From Pseudophaeomoniella oleicola (Eukaryota; Ascomycota; Eurotiomycetes; Phaeomoniellales; Phaeomoniellaceae): DNA of 64,000 bases. The position numbers and the translations under genes were made by a program. The stretch spans positions 434,001 to 498,000 of the forward strand of contig QWDQ01000002.1 in NCBI GenBank assembly GCA_003868215.1. The letters are read 5' to 3'. Position 1 is the stretch's first letter. Every line of letters starts with the position of its first letter. Below, piece after piece: positions 19,647 to 31,096 of the stretch. Below the pieces are notes generated by a model. It ran no database searches, was not told where the DNA came from, and saw only the letters and a list, made by a program, of their open reading frames with translations.

Positions 19647-21357
19647 TCGAGCTAAATGTGGTGGAGTTCTGTCCTTTGGGAACTCGATAATGATTGAATG
19701 TCATTGCATTGTTGACGGCGCAAGCTGGGGCAGGATGGTATCTATTCCAACCCTCTCCAGTTTCCGCTCTTTGTGAATAGGCCATATCTATGTCAATTCG
19801 AATACCACTCTTCCGCTTGTCATTTTTGCGTATTGGTATGTTCTCTGCTTGTGAAAGGAGGCATGCGGACAAAGAGCAGCGGGCAAACGGTGACTGTTCC
19901 AAAGGTCCATCCTTACCACAACGCGTGAAGTCCAACACGGTTCTCTTTCTACTATCAGTCTTTGTCTACCGGCCTGTTGAGGCATGATCAGTCCCGCTGC
20001 CACAACTAACTTAGCTGAACCCTAGTCCACTGTGTGTCACTGGCCATACTGTAGCATAATGCCGCATGAGCAACAGGAAATATATAGATTTGGTTGCACT
20101 CATCGCTAATTCCATTCAGAAACACTCACCGATTTCACCGTTGATGACTATTGCATCGGTACACTACTACTTCTACTCCATGCATTTTATAATCTGTGAG
20201 ATGTCAAGGAATCTGGCAAGGTGATTCATGAGCTGTTTCACATCTGGTATATAACTATGGCTGATGCTGGAATTCGGCTGGGTTCCGAACGGGGATGGAT
20301 CAACCATTTTCCCGAGCCCTAAATCAATAGGTTGGATGGCTTTGGAGGTCGTCAGATAATCACAGATCAAGGACAATAAGCGACTGTAGATATCTCTCCA
20401 TGTCTGACGTGCTAAATGTCATTGCACAGATTACATTCAGTATGCTATAGACTGCTCATGCATGATCATATACTTCATTTGCATCTTCTAATACCATTGC
20501 GTAGTTCATCGATACTGCCTGCACTCGATCAGCCCACCTCTAAGTGGGACTTATGCGTCTGGCCCCGGAAGGGTTTCGATGCATAAGTTCGGTGATAATT
20601 AGGGCCAATCGAGCCAGTATCGCTTGCTTGGCCCTTTCAGACTTTCTTTTTCAGGAATCCTGCGCTTGTCATCAATCCCGTTGTTTCGCGCCTCCACTCC
20701 AACCAATCACCCGTCGCATGCAGTGATCCTCTCACTCCTCTCGCCCATCCACATTCGCCGGCCTTAGTGGCTCATTCCCAGATTATACGTCCGTACTACG
20801 TTAAGTCACAGAAGCGCAGCGCTCGTCCCCTCTGTGAACCCCCCGATATCCGTTACGCCTTTCCGACCTCGTGCTTCAAACATCGACCTCCTTGTTCAAC
20901 GTCTACCTCGTCAATACACCGTCTGCGCGCCCACTGCCAGTCATAGTCTCAATCGCGACTGTACTGTCCGACATTTTCAACTCTTTTGCAGCCCCTAGTC
21001 GCCCTTTTCATTCTTATTCGAGTCGTTCGCGCCAATCATTCGCTGTATTACGTATTTCGCGTCTTTCATTTATGCGCCTTATAATTGCCATATCACCAAC
21101 ACAACCACCTTTTCCTAACTAACTCAGCACTTCTGCGACTTCTGCGACCGTTAACAAAAGTCGCTGTGCAACTTTTACTCCTGTCCTGCTCTTCTTCAAG
21201 ACACTACACTGGATGCGACCTATTATCACCAGCTCATACGATTCTTACATAGCCTCATGACCAGGGACAACCCTTATAGACCACTTCCGACATCTGTTGC
21301 ACGGGTTTCGGCGGCTCTCACAGTGTCGCCACGCCAAAGTTACCATCATAAAGTGGA
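19647..21357. other. long intergenic spacer and probable AHC1 leader
   Basis: 1.7 kb between two plus-strand genes. The last 500 bases are C/T-rich, like a fungal promoter and 5' leader. Short open frames such as the one at 20871-21122 are not convincing. No repeats or tRNA-like B box found. Confidence 0.5.
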
Positions 21358-23421
21358 ATGTTTAGGCTCCCGAGTCTCCCATGGACGACATTCGGCGGTG
21401 ACAAGATGACACCAGAGAGTGTCAAGGTCCTTACGAACAAACATCGCAAGTCGCCTAGTATCGAGTCGCCAAAGATGCAAAAACTGAAAAGGAAGAGGGT
21501 AGAAAATGGCATTTCTGATGGTAACTCATCTGGTCCACCACCTAAGAAGCTCAACAAACATCCACAAGTCGTCATTCCGATCCCACCCAAACCTATCATC
21601 ACGACTGAGGCGAAGCCCACTGTCAATCCTGTTGAGGGAAACTCAGAGTCACTGCCATCGCATGGATCAACAAGCCAAAGCAATGGTGTTAAGGATGGTC
21701 AAGCGGCTGATAGTGCACGGCTGTCTCTCACCGAAGCGCAAGTCGAAAAGCTAAGGGCCGGCATCGAGTGGCAGATGAATCAGGAGATCTTACTCAAGCA
21801 CAACGAGCTCCGTTTAATTGACCAAGAGATCGCCAAGTGCCAAATAGCGCTGGAGCAGCTCCGCCGATGCAGCGAAATTCCTTACCCCGCGATGCGCACG
21901 TCAGACAGTGTCAGCAACGGCACAGGCCCGGCTTTGCGAACCAGCATGCGAATTCCACCAGAATCACCAGCACCGTGGGGTGTTACGGATGGTCCATATT
22001 CGAGACACTATGCGAGATGGCTTCTCCCTGACCCGAGATTCGACGGAAGCAATACAATGCCACCGGCAGTTTCAACGATTCCTGCTGGCAAGATACCGAC
22101 GAAGGGTCGTTCGACAAGGGGAAGTTTCAACGACGGAGCTGCAAGCAGTCTGTCCAGGCCAGGTAGAGGTGGAGCAGGGTCCAAGATGCAGAGCCTACCA
22201 AGCGGTTATCCTCAGCCGCGTGACAAGACCGGTCCGATGATACAGAAACGAAAGTCCGACGGCGCCATGGTCAAGTTGGTCTGTCTTGACTGCCGTAGGG
22301 ACAACTTCAACAGTGCACAGGGTTTCATAAACCATTGTCGTATAGCACATCAGAGGAACTTCACTAGTCATGATGCAGCTGCTGACGCGTGCGGAGAACC
22401 CGTTGAAGTTGATGAAGCGGGAGCTGTCATAGGTGGTGATACTGCTCCTGCTACGGCAGGACTTGTACATCCTCTCATTAGATCTGCCCATCTCTTCAAG
22501 AAATCGGAAGACAAGCCAGCAGGGACCGAAGCACAGTCCAAGGGGACGCCAAGTCAAATCTCCGTTAATGCAGCGACCGAATCAGATAATGGACATGGAG
22601 CATCCGTACCACAGAAGGATGGCGTGGCCACACCATCCCGCCGGCGTGGCCGTAAACCCAAAGACGCAACTGTGGCTACTCCGCCGACCTTTAAGCCTTC
22701 TCCGTTAACACCAAATCTGTCCGCCTTCATGCGAGGTCAAGGTTCTGCACTGGACTTGGAAGATATTGTTGGGGACGCTAGAGCGCCTGTTGACTTCCAC
22801 GAGGTATCCTCCAGTGAGAGTGACAGCGAAGAAGAATTTTCGACGCCTGAAGCGACACCCGGCAGATTGTCGTTACGCGGTGCTGGGATGCAACTTGCAC
22901 GACGATCGATATCACCCCTTCATACTGGACGACAAAGCCCGGGGAGGTCTCTAGAGAAGGAGCAGAGGTTTCAACCCCTGGAAAACGCGAAAGCAGATCC
23001 CGTACGGTCAGCGGACGTCTTCGGAGCTAATCGCAGCGCAGGCAATGGAAACATGTTGGACATCGAGCCTTCCCCGACGAATGATTCTAACCAGGCGCCA
23101 AGCCTGGTCAGCGACGACGAAGATTACGAAGCTCATTCTGGCTCAGAAACGTCGAGCTCAACCTCAGGATCCCATGCCGACGTGGAAATTGAAGTTGAAG
23201 ACAACGATAGTACTAGTGGAGGTCAATCAACACGCTCATCTGCAGAAGATTCGGAGTACTCTGGTGTCGTCCAGGATGATCAAGCGACGCAGCCAAGGAG
23301 AACAAGTGCGTTTCGTCGTGGCTTTGGCAAAAGGGAAGAAAAGCATGTCACCTTCGTGAGCCCAAGTCCAGTTCGAGAGATGGCGAAGAAAAGAGGTGGC
23401 CGTCGCAAGAAAACCAGCTGA
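21358..23421 (+). CDS. Ahc1-like C2H2 zinc-finger protein (putative ADA histone acetyltransferase component)
   Basis: A single-exon 687-residue protein. The key block at about residues 302-333, VKLVCLDCRRDNFNSAQGF followed by INHCRIAHQ, is a C-x2-C...H-x4-H zinc finger of the type found in yeast Ahc1, a structural subunit of the ADA HAT complex. It is preceded by a helix region (SLTEAQVEKLRAGIEWQMNQ) and the conserved motif GPYSRHYARWLLPDPRFDG. An AT-hook-like RRRGRKPKD lies near residue 427, and the C-terminal third is acidic and Ser-rich before a basic end (KKRGGRRKKTS). The N-terminus may start at a second Met (residue 17, MTPESVKV). Nuclear localisation is inferred. Membership of the Ahc1 family is probable, complex membership an inference. 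Confidence 0.75.
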   Translation: MFRLPSLPWTTFGGDKMTPESVKVLTNKHRKSPSIESPKMQKLKRKRVENGISDGNSSGPPPKKLNKHPQVVIPIPPKPIITTEAKPTVNPVEGNSESLPSHGSTSQSNGVKDGQAADSARLSLTEAQVEKLRAGIEWQMNQEILLKHNELRLIDQEIAKCQIALEQLRRCSEIPYPAMRTSDSVSNGTGPALRTSMRIPPESPAPWGVTDGPYSRHYARWLLPDPRFDGSNTMPPAVSTIPAGKIPTKGRSTRGSFNDGAASSLSRPGRGGAGSKMQSLPSGYPQPRDKTGPMIQKRKSDGAMVKLVCLDCRRDNFNSAQGFINHCRIAHQRNFTSHDAAADACGEPVEVDEAGAVIGGDTAPATAGLVHPLIRSAHLFKKSEDKPAGTEAQSKGTPSQISVNAATESDNGHGASVPQKDGVATPSRRRGRKPKDATVATPPTFKPSPLTPNLSAFMRGQGSALDLEDIVGDARAPVDFHEVSSSESDSEEEFSTPEATPGRLSLRGAGMQLARRSISPLHTGRQSPGRSLEKEQRFQPLENAKADPVRSADVFGANRSAGNGNMLDIEPSPTNDSNQAPSLVSDDEDYEAHSGSETSSSTSGSHADVEIEVEDNDSTSGGQSTRSSAEDSEYSGVVQDDQATQPRRTSAFRRGFGKREEKHVTFVSPSPVREMAKKRGGRRKKTS

Positions 23422-24746
23422 GAGCTATTTGCGTTCTTCAGTTACCTGTTAGATTCTAAAGTGTATGGTGGCCGTATAATCTACGGCCCAACTCACAGTT
23501 GTATGGCGTTTGGGAGGCGGCATCTCACCGGGTGTAGGGAATAAAGGTTGATCATTACCTCGGACGTATATTAGACAGCGGGTGGTGCTTTTTTCTTTTC
23601 GGTGTGACAAGAAATATCCTCATTAGAGACCCAAAGTCTCCCTTCAATTTGTATATATTCCGGGGCCTAGAAGAAGTAGCATGACCAGCATGAAACTGAC
23701 GAGACTCATTCACGCAAAGAAGGAATGGACACTGAATACGTATGAGATCTTTTAATGAATGCCTGTCTATCTGCAGCTCTTAGTGTTTTGCAAATATTCT
23801 ACAACAAGTGGTTCTGCTGCTACTACTGCTGCTCCACTAAAATCGGCGACACTTTCACCCTTTCACCGGGAATTCTTCAAATATACCACTGCTAAAATAT
23901 TGATTTGTTTATCGACATGTTTCAAGGTGTCCAACTCTAGCGTTATGAGATATCTACAAGTGCAAGGGTGTCGAATAATTTACGACGACTGAACGCCTCT
24001 GGTAGGATCGGCCAGCGAGGGACAGCTGATCTATTTCGGTTCAGTATGTGAATGCCCTAGTCTGAGGATATTTTTTCCGGGTATTCCTGTCCAAAATACT
24101 CCTTTGGCCGATGGAATTCAACATGATCTGAGCCTACAATCTTGCGTGACGTCTTCTTAAACCATTGGCGTCGTGTAAAGTCACTCAAAAGCTAGATGGT
24201 GGGCTGGGCAGGGTATCTACCACGGCAGGAATATCGCAAAAAGTCAATGACAGTGAGGTGACACCAGGAATATTCAAGTGCCAAGCATGTCTGATGGCAT
24301 TTCAATTCACCATATCACTTTTTACTGGGATATTGTTCCTTTCACACTGACCTCCTCATCGATCGCATGATCACGCTTCATGCCATGATGAAGCCAAGGC
24401 CAACAATGGCGGGGAATCAACAAGGATGTTTTCCTGGGGGTGACAGGCCGGCTCCGCGATTCGACCTCCTCTAGGCCGCCACATACGTACAGTGTGATTA
24501 GCGCGTTGGATTGATATTTAGAGATTCTCTGATAGGATGGATTAGTCTCGACATTGTGTTGAGTCAACTCTAAGAAGCCCTTCTTTTGGTCATGACCAGC
24601 CGGGCAGTTGCTCCTACCGTGGGGGCGATACAGGAATGGAGGGTGGACGCAATACTGGATAAAAGGGGCTCTTTACTCCCATTCTCGTCTCAAAGTGGTA
24701 ATGCATGTATGCAGACCTCTTGATGTGGTTGTGACTGCTTGCGACC
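23422..24746. other. intergenic
   Basis: 1.3 kb between AHC1-like and the MFS gene, same strand. I see no repeat, RNA gene or credible small ORF. Confidence 0.55.
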
Positions 24747-26593
24747 ATGGCCAGCAAAGAAGACCCTCGAAAAAGAGGCAGCACTGACACATCATCTCAG
24801 GCGCAGATAGAAGATATCGATCGTGCAAATACCGGAGAGAAGCTTACCGAGAACCCCAGTACAGGGGAACGGCTCACTGAAGGAAAGAAAGAACTGCAAG
24901 AGGCAGACGAATATGACAAGCTTGGATACTCATTTCCAACCAGGAAGAAATGGGTGATTCTGACCGTCCAGTTCTGCATTCAGATCTCCATCAACCTCAA
25001 CGCTAGTCTGTATGCCAACGGTGTCAAACCTATTGCAAAGAAATTTGGCATCAGTGAACAAGCTGCCAGGGTTCCTCAGCTGACGTTCCTTTGTGCTTAT
25101 GCATTCGGATGTGAACTTTGGGCTCCCTGGTCTGAAGAGTTAGGAAGATGGCCAACACAACAGCTCAGTTTGTTCCTAGTCAACATCTGGCAGATCCCTT
25201 GCGCTCTGGCGCCGAATTTCGCCACGCTGGTGATCTGCCGTCTGCTTGGCGGTGTCTCTACCTCCGGTGGTTCGGTAACGCTGGGTGTTCTTGCCGATAT
25301 GTGGGAGCCTGACGACCAGGAGTATGCTATCGCATTCTTGGTGTTGTCTTCTGTGGGCGGATCCGTCGTGGGCGCTGTGGTGGGAGGCTTCGTCGAGGCA
25401 CAGAGAACGCTACCCTGGATCTTCTGGACTCAGCTCATCGCTGGTTGCGCCGTCCAGGCTGTGCACTTCTTCCTTGTTCCAGAGACGAGAGCTACAATAA
25501 TGCTTGACAGAATTGCAAAAAAGAGGCGCAAGGCGGGTGAAGATGATGTCTATGGGCCTAACGAGATCAGGGGTCACAAGATGGATATGAACGAGATCCT
25601 CACTGTCTGGAGTCGACCTTTCTACATGCTCGTCACTGAACCTATTGTTGCATGGCTTTCAGCAGTCAGCGGCTTCAGTGATGCATTGATATTTACTTTT
25701 CTTCAAGGATTTCAGCCTGTGTACGAACAATGGGAATTTGGTGCCATCGGTGTGAGCCTTGCATTTTTACCGTAGGTCGCTTCCCTTATCACACTTTAGA
25801 CCATGCTAACGAAGATGTAGTCTTCTGATAGGGTATATTCTCGCTTACTTTTCGTTTCTGCCCTCCATACACATGTTCCGACAGCGTAGACGAAAATATG
25901 GATCAAAATCCGTGGAGCCAGAAGCTCGACTTTGGTGGCTTCTTTATGGTGAGTCTCATGTCCCTGAGGGAGCAAGAGTTGCTTGGTGTACTGACCTCGA
26001 GCTAGTGATCCTTCTTGAGCCCATTGGATTGATCGGCTTTGCGTGGACGAGTTTAGGGCCACCGAGGGTACATTGGATAGCGCCGATGATATTTTCCACC
26101 TTGGTCGGCATTGCAAATGTAGGTGCCTACACTTCCATCAAACCGGGAAGCCGGACTGATAATCACTTAATTTAGTACTCCATCTACCAATCCTCGATAG
26201 ACTATACTGTTGCCGCCTATGGTCCATATGCAGCCTCCGCTACAGGCGGTAATGACTTCGCAAGAGATTTCCTATCCGGTATTGCAGCCTTATATTCAAC
26301 TCCAAGTCAGTCCTCGCTTCTCATCTCACTTTCCCCTCATCGCATACTGACACGAAGTATCAGTGTATTCAAACATCGGGAAGAAGTATCCTCTGGAATG
26401 GGCTTCAACTATTCTCGCTATCATTGCAATCATGGTCACGACCCCAATCTATTACTTCTATCGCAATGGTGCAGCAATCCGTAAGAGGTCAAAGTTCGCC
26501 GCGGAGATTGCCAAGGCACGAGAAGAAGGAAGAGAGGGTAGGCCAAAAGCTGCTGGTGAGAAGCCTACGCTGCCAGGTCATGAGAGGGTGTAG
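24747..26593 (+). CDS. MFS transporter, DHA1 (multidrug/polyamine:H+) type
   Basis: A proton-coupled efflux pump of the major facilitator superfamily at the plasma membrane. Five exons (24747-25771, 25821-25948, 26006-26118, 26176-26305, 26364-26593) join in phase to 541 residues. A charged N-terminal tail of about 60 residues precedes the helices. The loop EELGRWPTQQ corresponds to MFS motif A. ICRLLGGVSTSGGSVTLGVLADMWEPDDQ fits the TM4-TM5 region of fungal drug exporters (with GxxxGS), followed by SSVGGSVVGAVVGGFV and the loop FLVPETRATIMLDR. The last helix is followed by a basic tail (KAREEGREG). Substrate cannot be told; Flu1/Tpo-like proteins are the nearest group I can name. Confidence 0.88.
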
Positions 26594-27334
26594 ACGTGGA
26601 ATATCGAGGGCCATGGAGCTATGTATCGTGAGCACGTGGGAGGATGCTTTCAAGGAGTTTGCAGAGACTCGTCGCTCACTGAATTGATTTGAGTATACTC
26701 GGCATTTCACATCTGTATAGTTCCTAGGATGAGCCAGATATTAATCCTAGATTACACATCAGGGATGGACAGCATCTGTATATCATTCACTTACACAATT
26801 CGTCGAATAGGACTGCATACCAACCTGGGTGGTATGTAAAGACTGTACCGTCGTGGCCTCCCAGTCAGCCTTACGTACTGGGGACCGTTTCACATATGCT
26901 AAATGGCGGGGCTTTCTGCCTTACACCACATCACGTACACGAGCTCGTGCCTTCCTCTCTTAAATCAACCACCTCAATTCGTAACTCGCTCTCTCTATCT
27001 ATTTCTCTTTCTCGCTACCTCGGACTTTCACTTGTTCACGCATTACGCACATTCACATACATCCACCAAGTATCCTACTTCACCTTGATAGCCTTCTATT
27101 CCGTCGCGAAAAGGAAATGCATTGACTAAGAGGACATGTCATGGTGTAGCATCATATGCACAATTTGTTCATCTCTTTGATCGATTGGCCATTCAGCACT
27201 ACCTTTCTATCTCCTCTCTCCCTCTTCATTTCATATGATCGCGTCGCCATCTACTCTTGCCTTCTTGATCTCTTTATTTCGAGACAATCCTTGTCTGTGA
27301 TGCCAATTCATACACCAGCCCAGGTCTGCCCATA
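26594..27334. other. intergenic
   Basis: 741 bp between the MFS gene and the first DUF7918 gene. The last 400 bases are C/T-rich (promoter and leader-like). No other structure seen. Confidence 0.55.
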
Positions 27335-28518
27335 ATGGCTCAGAACAAGAAACTGAAAGCTTGGATCACGGTTGAGGGGGCCAAGCTTGTCGAGTACATT
27401 GATCGCGACGATGAGGAGAGCCAAAAGGGTCTAAACGAGCGGGTTGTATATGTTCAAGCATCCCCCGGCAAGCGCTTCGCCGTTAGTCTTGCAATTTATG
27501 GAGGCCGGAAGACTCTGAAGGATGCTGATTTCATTGCCTGGGACGTTTCACTCGATGGGAAATGGATGGCTGCGGCTCCCATGACGCGCCAGGACCTGTC
27601 AACCCACCGACAGTGTTTCCATGGATCAATGGAAGGTGTTGAATTTGAGAGTGGTAGTCAGTGCTTCGTCCGACGTTTTGAGTTCGCTGACCTCGACTTC
27701 CGTGAGACGGCCTGATCTTTTTATGAGTGTTTGCTGACTGCTGTCAAGGTGAACTTCTCGACAAGGACACACCAGATCATCTTAAGAAGAATTACCAAAA
27801 GCTAGGAGAAGTTAGAGTTGATGCCTGGCTATGTAAGGGCCAGAAGATCCCAAATATGACATTGAAGGAACCATGTGCGATCTCGGACCAAGTCTCGGAA
27901 AAAGCAGTAAAAGGTCGAGCCATCTCAATGTCAGCAAGGTATGAGGCAGACCCTGGAATTATCACGGGAATCACTGACGCCTCCAAGACTTGGAGAAACT
28001 CAAGTTAGGAGTCATTCTGTTTCCGACGTTTGGAGCAGGAGACATATCAAGGATTCTCCCGAAGCGACGTTCACGTTCAGATATAGATCTCGAAGTCAGT
28101 CTGCTGCTCTATTTAGCTATACCTAGCCTGACTATTGCTGACTTGGGCAATAGGAGACTTACAGGACCTCATGATCATCCCCAGAACGCCATCACCTATG
28201 CCTTTAGAAGAGAGATCGGTCGATGACCTAAGCCCGGAAGAATTGCGCGAGCTTGTGCAGCGTCAGCGGGTTCAGATCGAGGCCACGCAGCCGAGTGTTA
28301 AGACTGAACAGGAAATACACATTAAGAGAGAGCGAGACAACGAGTATTTTCAAGTCCACAAAAAGAGAAAGTTAGAAGACCATGCCTCGGGTTACGAAGC
28401 ACCTGGAGAGGACGACAACAACTCGGATGACGAAGTGGAGATTTTGGAGGTCCGGAAAGTCAATCGAGATTCCACAAGTAACAATGGCGACCACCAAGTC
28501 ATCAATTTGTTGGATTAG
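27335..28518 (+). CDS. DUF7918 family protein, copy A
   Basis: Fungal-specific family of unknown function. Four exons: 27335-27701, 27749-27938, 27988-28094, 28154-28518, giving 342 residues with intron phases 1, 2, 1. The N-terminal beta-rich domain has VVYVQASPGKRFAVSLAIYG and DVSLDGKW. The middle carries GEVRVDAWLCKG and KGRAISMSAR, and the end of the domain is FTFRYRSR. The linker IIPRTPSPMPLEERS is conserved with copy B. The C-terminal part is charged and contains KRERDNEYFQVHKKRKLED, an NLS-like basic run, then DDEVEILEV and HQVINLLD. A SUMO-interaction-like hydrophobic/acidic motif is possible in VEILEV. It lies 842 bp upstream of its paralogue on the same strand. Confidence 0.82.
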
Positions 28519-29360
28519 AGTCTTGTCAACGTGGCTTCGAATGGCTCAGGCACGACTCTTTGCTTTTGCTTCGCTTTTATTTGCTTTCATACACCTTGTG
28601 GTGGTTCAAGGTCTATGGTAATCTAGAGACTCGACTTGTGTCACAATTACTCATCTGCACATGTGCGTGTCGTGTGTGTGCCGTGTCCGAATTCATTGGG
28701 CTTTTGTCTCTTTCGGCTCCCAGCGAGATGCATTTAGTGCAGACATGATAGCGCCACCAATACGCGCAGGGCACAGGAAAGAAGATGGGTTTGAGAGGCG
28801 TATATTGCTACTTTCATTGCTGGATGTATGATAGGAGGTGAGATGCCCGAATTTCTGATTCAAGACTTCTTCCGTTCCAATTAGCACTCGCAAGTCGGGA
28901 TTTCCCTTCTTCAGAGCCAAGGTCTTCGACAAATAAAGGAAATTCCAGATGTAAAAGAATTCTGGTATTCGGTTGTGCTTGTATGTGAAGGAAGTCTCAG
29001 CATTAATCCCTTCAATATGCCACATTGGTCATCATCTCACTTCCCAGAGATACGTTCTCTACCTACAATACCTGCCTCTGGACCTTTCTGACGATTTTGT
29101 TGACGATAATAAACGGCTTCTGACGATATCTTGTTCTACGGTTGTTCTAAATCAGCACTTCCTGTTTTGGCTCCAGTCAATCTCTGTGTTTACCTTCTTC
29201 ACTTTCCACATTTGTTCCTTATTTCTTCTGCCTCCTCATCCGTTCTTTCCTTCTCACTTTTTCACCTAGCCATTTGCAGCTTTCCTACCTACATACCCAG
29301 CTCAAATCACTTTTATCGCCGGAAGTTTCCATTTGACTGTAATCCTTCTCGCTCATAGCC
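28519..29360. other. spacer between the two DUF7918 paralogues
   Basis: 842 bp with a C/T-rich last 250 bases resembling the leader of copy A (both contain runs of CTTTC/CTCTC before the ATG). No coding signal. Confidence 0.5.
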
Positions 29361-30492
29361 ATGGTTACATTCAAAGATCTGGAGATTGACGTCAGAGTGG
29401 ATAGTGTTCCACTTACTGAGTATGATGATGACGACGACGATGATGTTGAAGAAGGAAACAGCGAGTCACCTACAATCACCAAGTATATCGAGGCAAAGGC
29501 AGGCAAAGCATTTGCAATCCACTACAAGGTCGAGCGTGATTTCAAATTCGGCGGCGCTGAATATGTTGTTCTGCATATGCTCCTAGATGGACAGAGAGTG
29601 TCAGGAGCAAACGTTCATAAGAATGACGTCTCTCCGAGATATGGTTTCAAAGGCAGCCGAGCGACTCACACATATCAAGATGGACATCAGTGGAAGGAGA
29701 TGGATTACCTATTCTCCGATATCTCGTTTCGTATGATCGACTGTGTTCCTTTTAGTCTACAAGCGCTGATCCATCACAGAAAAGGTTCAAGATGACGTAC
29801 AAGTGAGAGACATCAAGGAGAAGTACAGGTTCTTGGGGTCGATCGAGATCGTAGTCTGGAGAACAATACTGCTCAAGGATAATGTCACTAGCCACAACAC
29901 TGCCGTCGAGCTGAACTCTCAGCCGATCCCAGAGAAAGCTATCAAGGGAAAAGCCATCTCATTGTCATGCAAGTGAGTTCGTGCCTTATAGTCATGGTGC
30001 TATCAGTCTAATCTGTCATAGACTAGGCAAACCGAAGCCCGCAGAGAAAAGAGACGTCGTTCATGGAATAAAGTATGATCCAAGCCCCATTGCAAAGTTC
30101 ATTTTTAAATACCGCTCTAAAAGTAAGTAAAGTCCATATGAATGAAGGATATCGGGCAATGGAATTGACATATTGAAGAGGATCTCCAAGCCCTCCGCAT
30201 CATTCCTAGAACACCATCACCCGAGCCTCTGGAAAATAGACCTCCTGAGCAGCTTACGCACGAAGAGGCGTTGGAGGTCATCAGGATCCAGCGAGCTCAG
30301 ATGGCAGCTGCCTCACGTATCAAGAAAGAAACTCGGAGAATCAAAGAAGAATCCGGCAACAGACACATGCCTCAACAGCTGAAACGCGAATACAGAGACA
30401 GCAGTGCAATTGATGAAGACCTCGTGATCCTCTCTGATGGCCCTGAACCCAAACGTCGTCGAGTTGAGTCAGAGGTCATTGATCTCACTTGA
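29361..30492 (+). CDS. DUF7918 family protein, copy B
   Basis: Paralogue of the preceding gene. Four exons: 29361-29730, 29780-29972, 30022-30122, 30179-30492, giving 325 residues. Intron phases are 1, 2, 1, the same as copy A and at matching places in the protein. Shared blocks are YIEAKAGKAFAIHYKV, LDGQRV, SDISF, GSIEIVVWR, KAIKGKAISLSCK, FIFKYRSK and IIPRTPSPEPLENR. The protein has an Asp-rich stretch near residue 22 (YDDDDDDDVEEGN) and ends KRRRVESEVIDLT. Identity with copy A is clear only in these blocks, so the duplication is old. Function is unknown. Confidence 0.82.
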
Positions 30493-31096
30493 GAAGATCA
30501 CAGGATGGCCAAATGCGTTTATTCGTGGAAACTTTCGGTTCTTCAATCTGGGATATATGACAGATTGTCTGGAGCTTATGGCAATGTCAATTTCTCTCCA
30601 AAATGGACAAAAGGTGGACGAGGCTCCCAAGGCAGTCTGAGCTCTCGCCCAAGTGAGAGTAGGATCCTTGTCTATTTTCTTTTCGATACGAATGGGGTCT
30701 CAACAAACAGTACGCGTGACTGCGCATTTGGAGCACTCAACTTTTAACGACCTGGAGAATTGGGTGCCGCTTCAAATTATCAAGGCTACTTACCTGCCGT
30801 TGCTTGGAGGACAAGGGGGAGGAACACTTTATTATTATGGCAGGAGGTCGAAAATGAGGTAATAGTGTTTTATGGGTGCGATGGAGAGGGAGGGTTTCTT
30901 GCTGGGGGATATGGATCATGGACAAACAGAGAGAGAGACAGGTTGATAGTGGTCCAAATACTGTAGTGCTATTACATACGGTGTTACTTTCTCTCAATTG
31001 CACTAATTGTTTCAGGGAGAGAACGATAGAGTGAAATGCTCTCTAAGTAAGCGTGATACTAAATTGTGTACCAAATCAGTCGAGGGAAAGTCCTGT
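30493..31096. other. intergenic, convergent 3' ends
   Basis: 604 bp between DUF7918 copy B and the DUF3984-like gene. No repeat or coding signal seen. Confidence 0.6.

Noticed and set aside
20871-21122. 83-codon frame upstream of the AHC1-like gene
   Set aside because: Lies in C/T-rich leader sequence, lacks an ATG at its listed start, and reads as translated leader.
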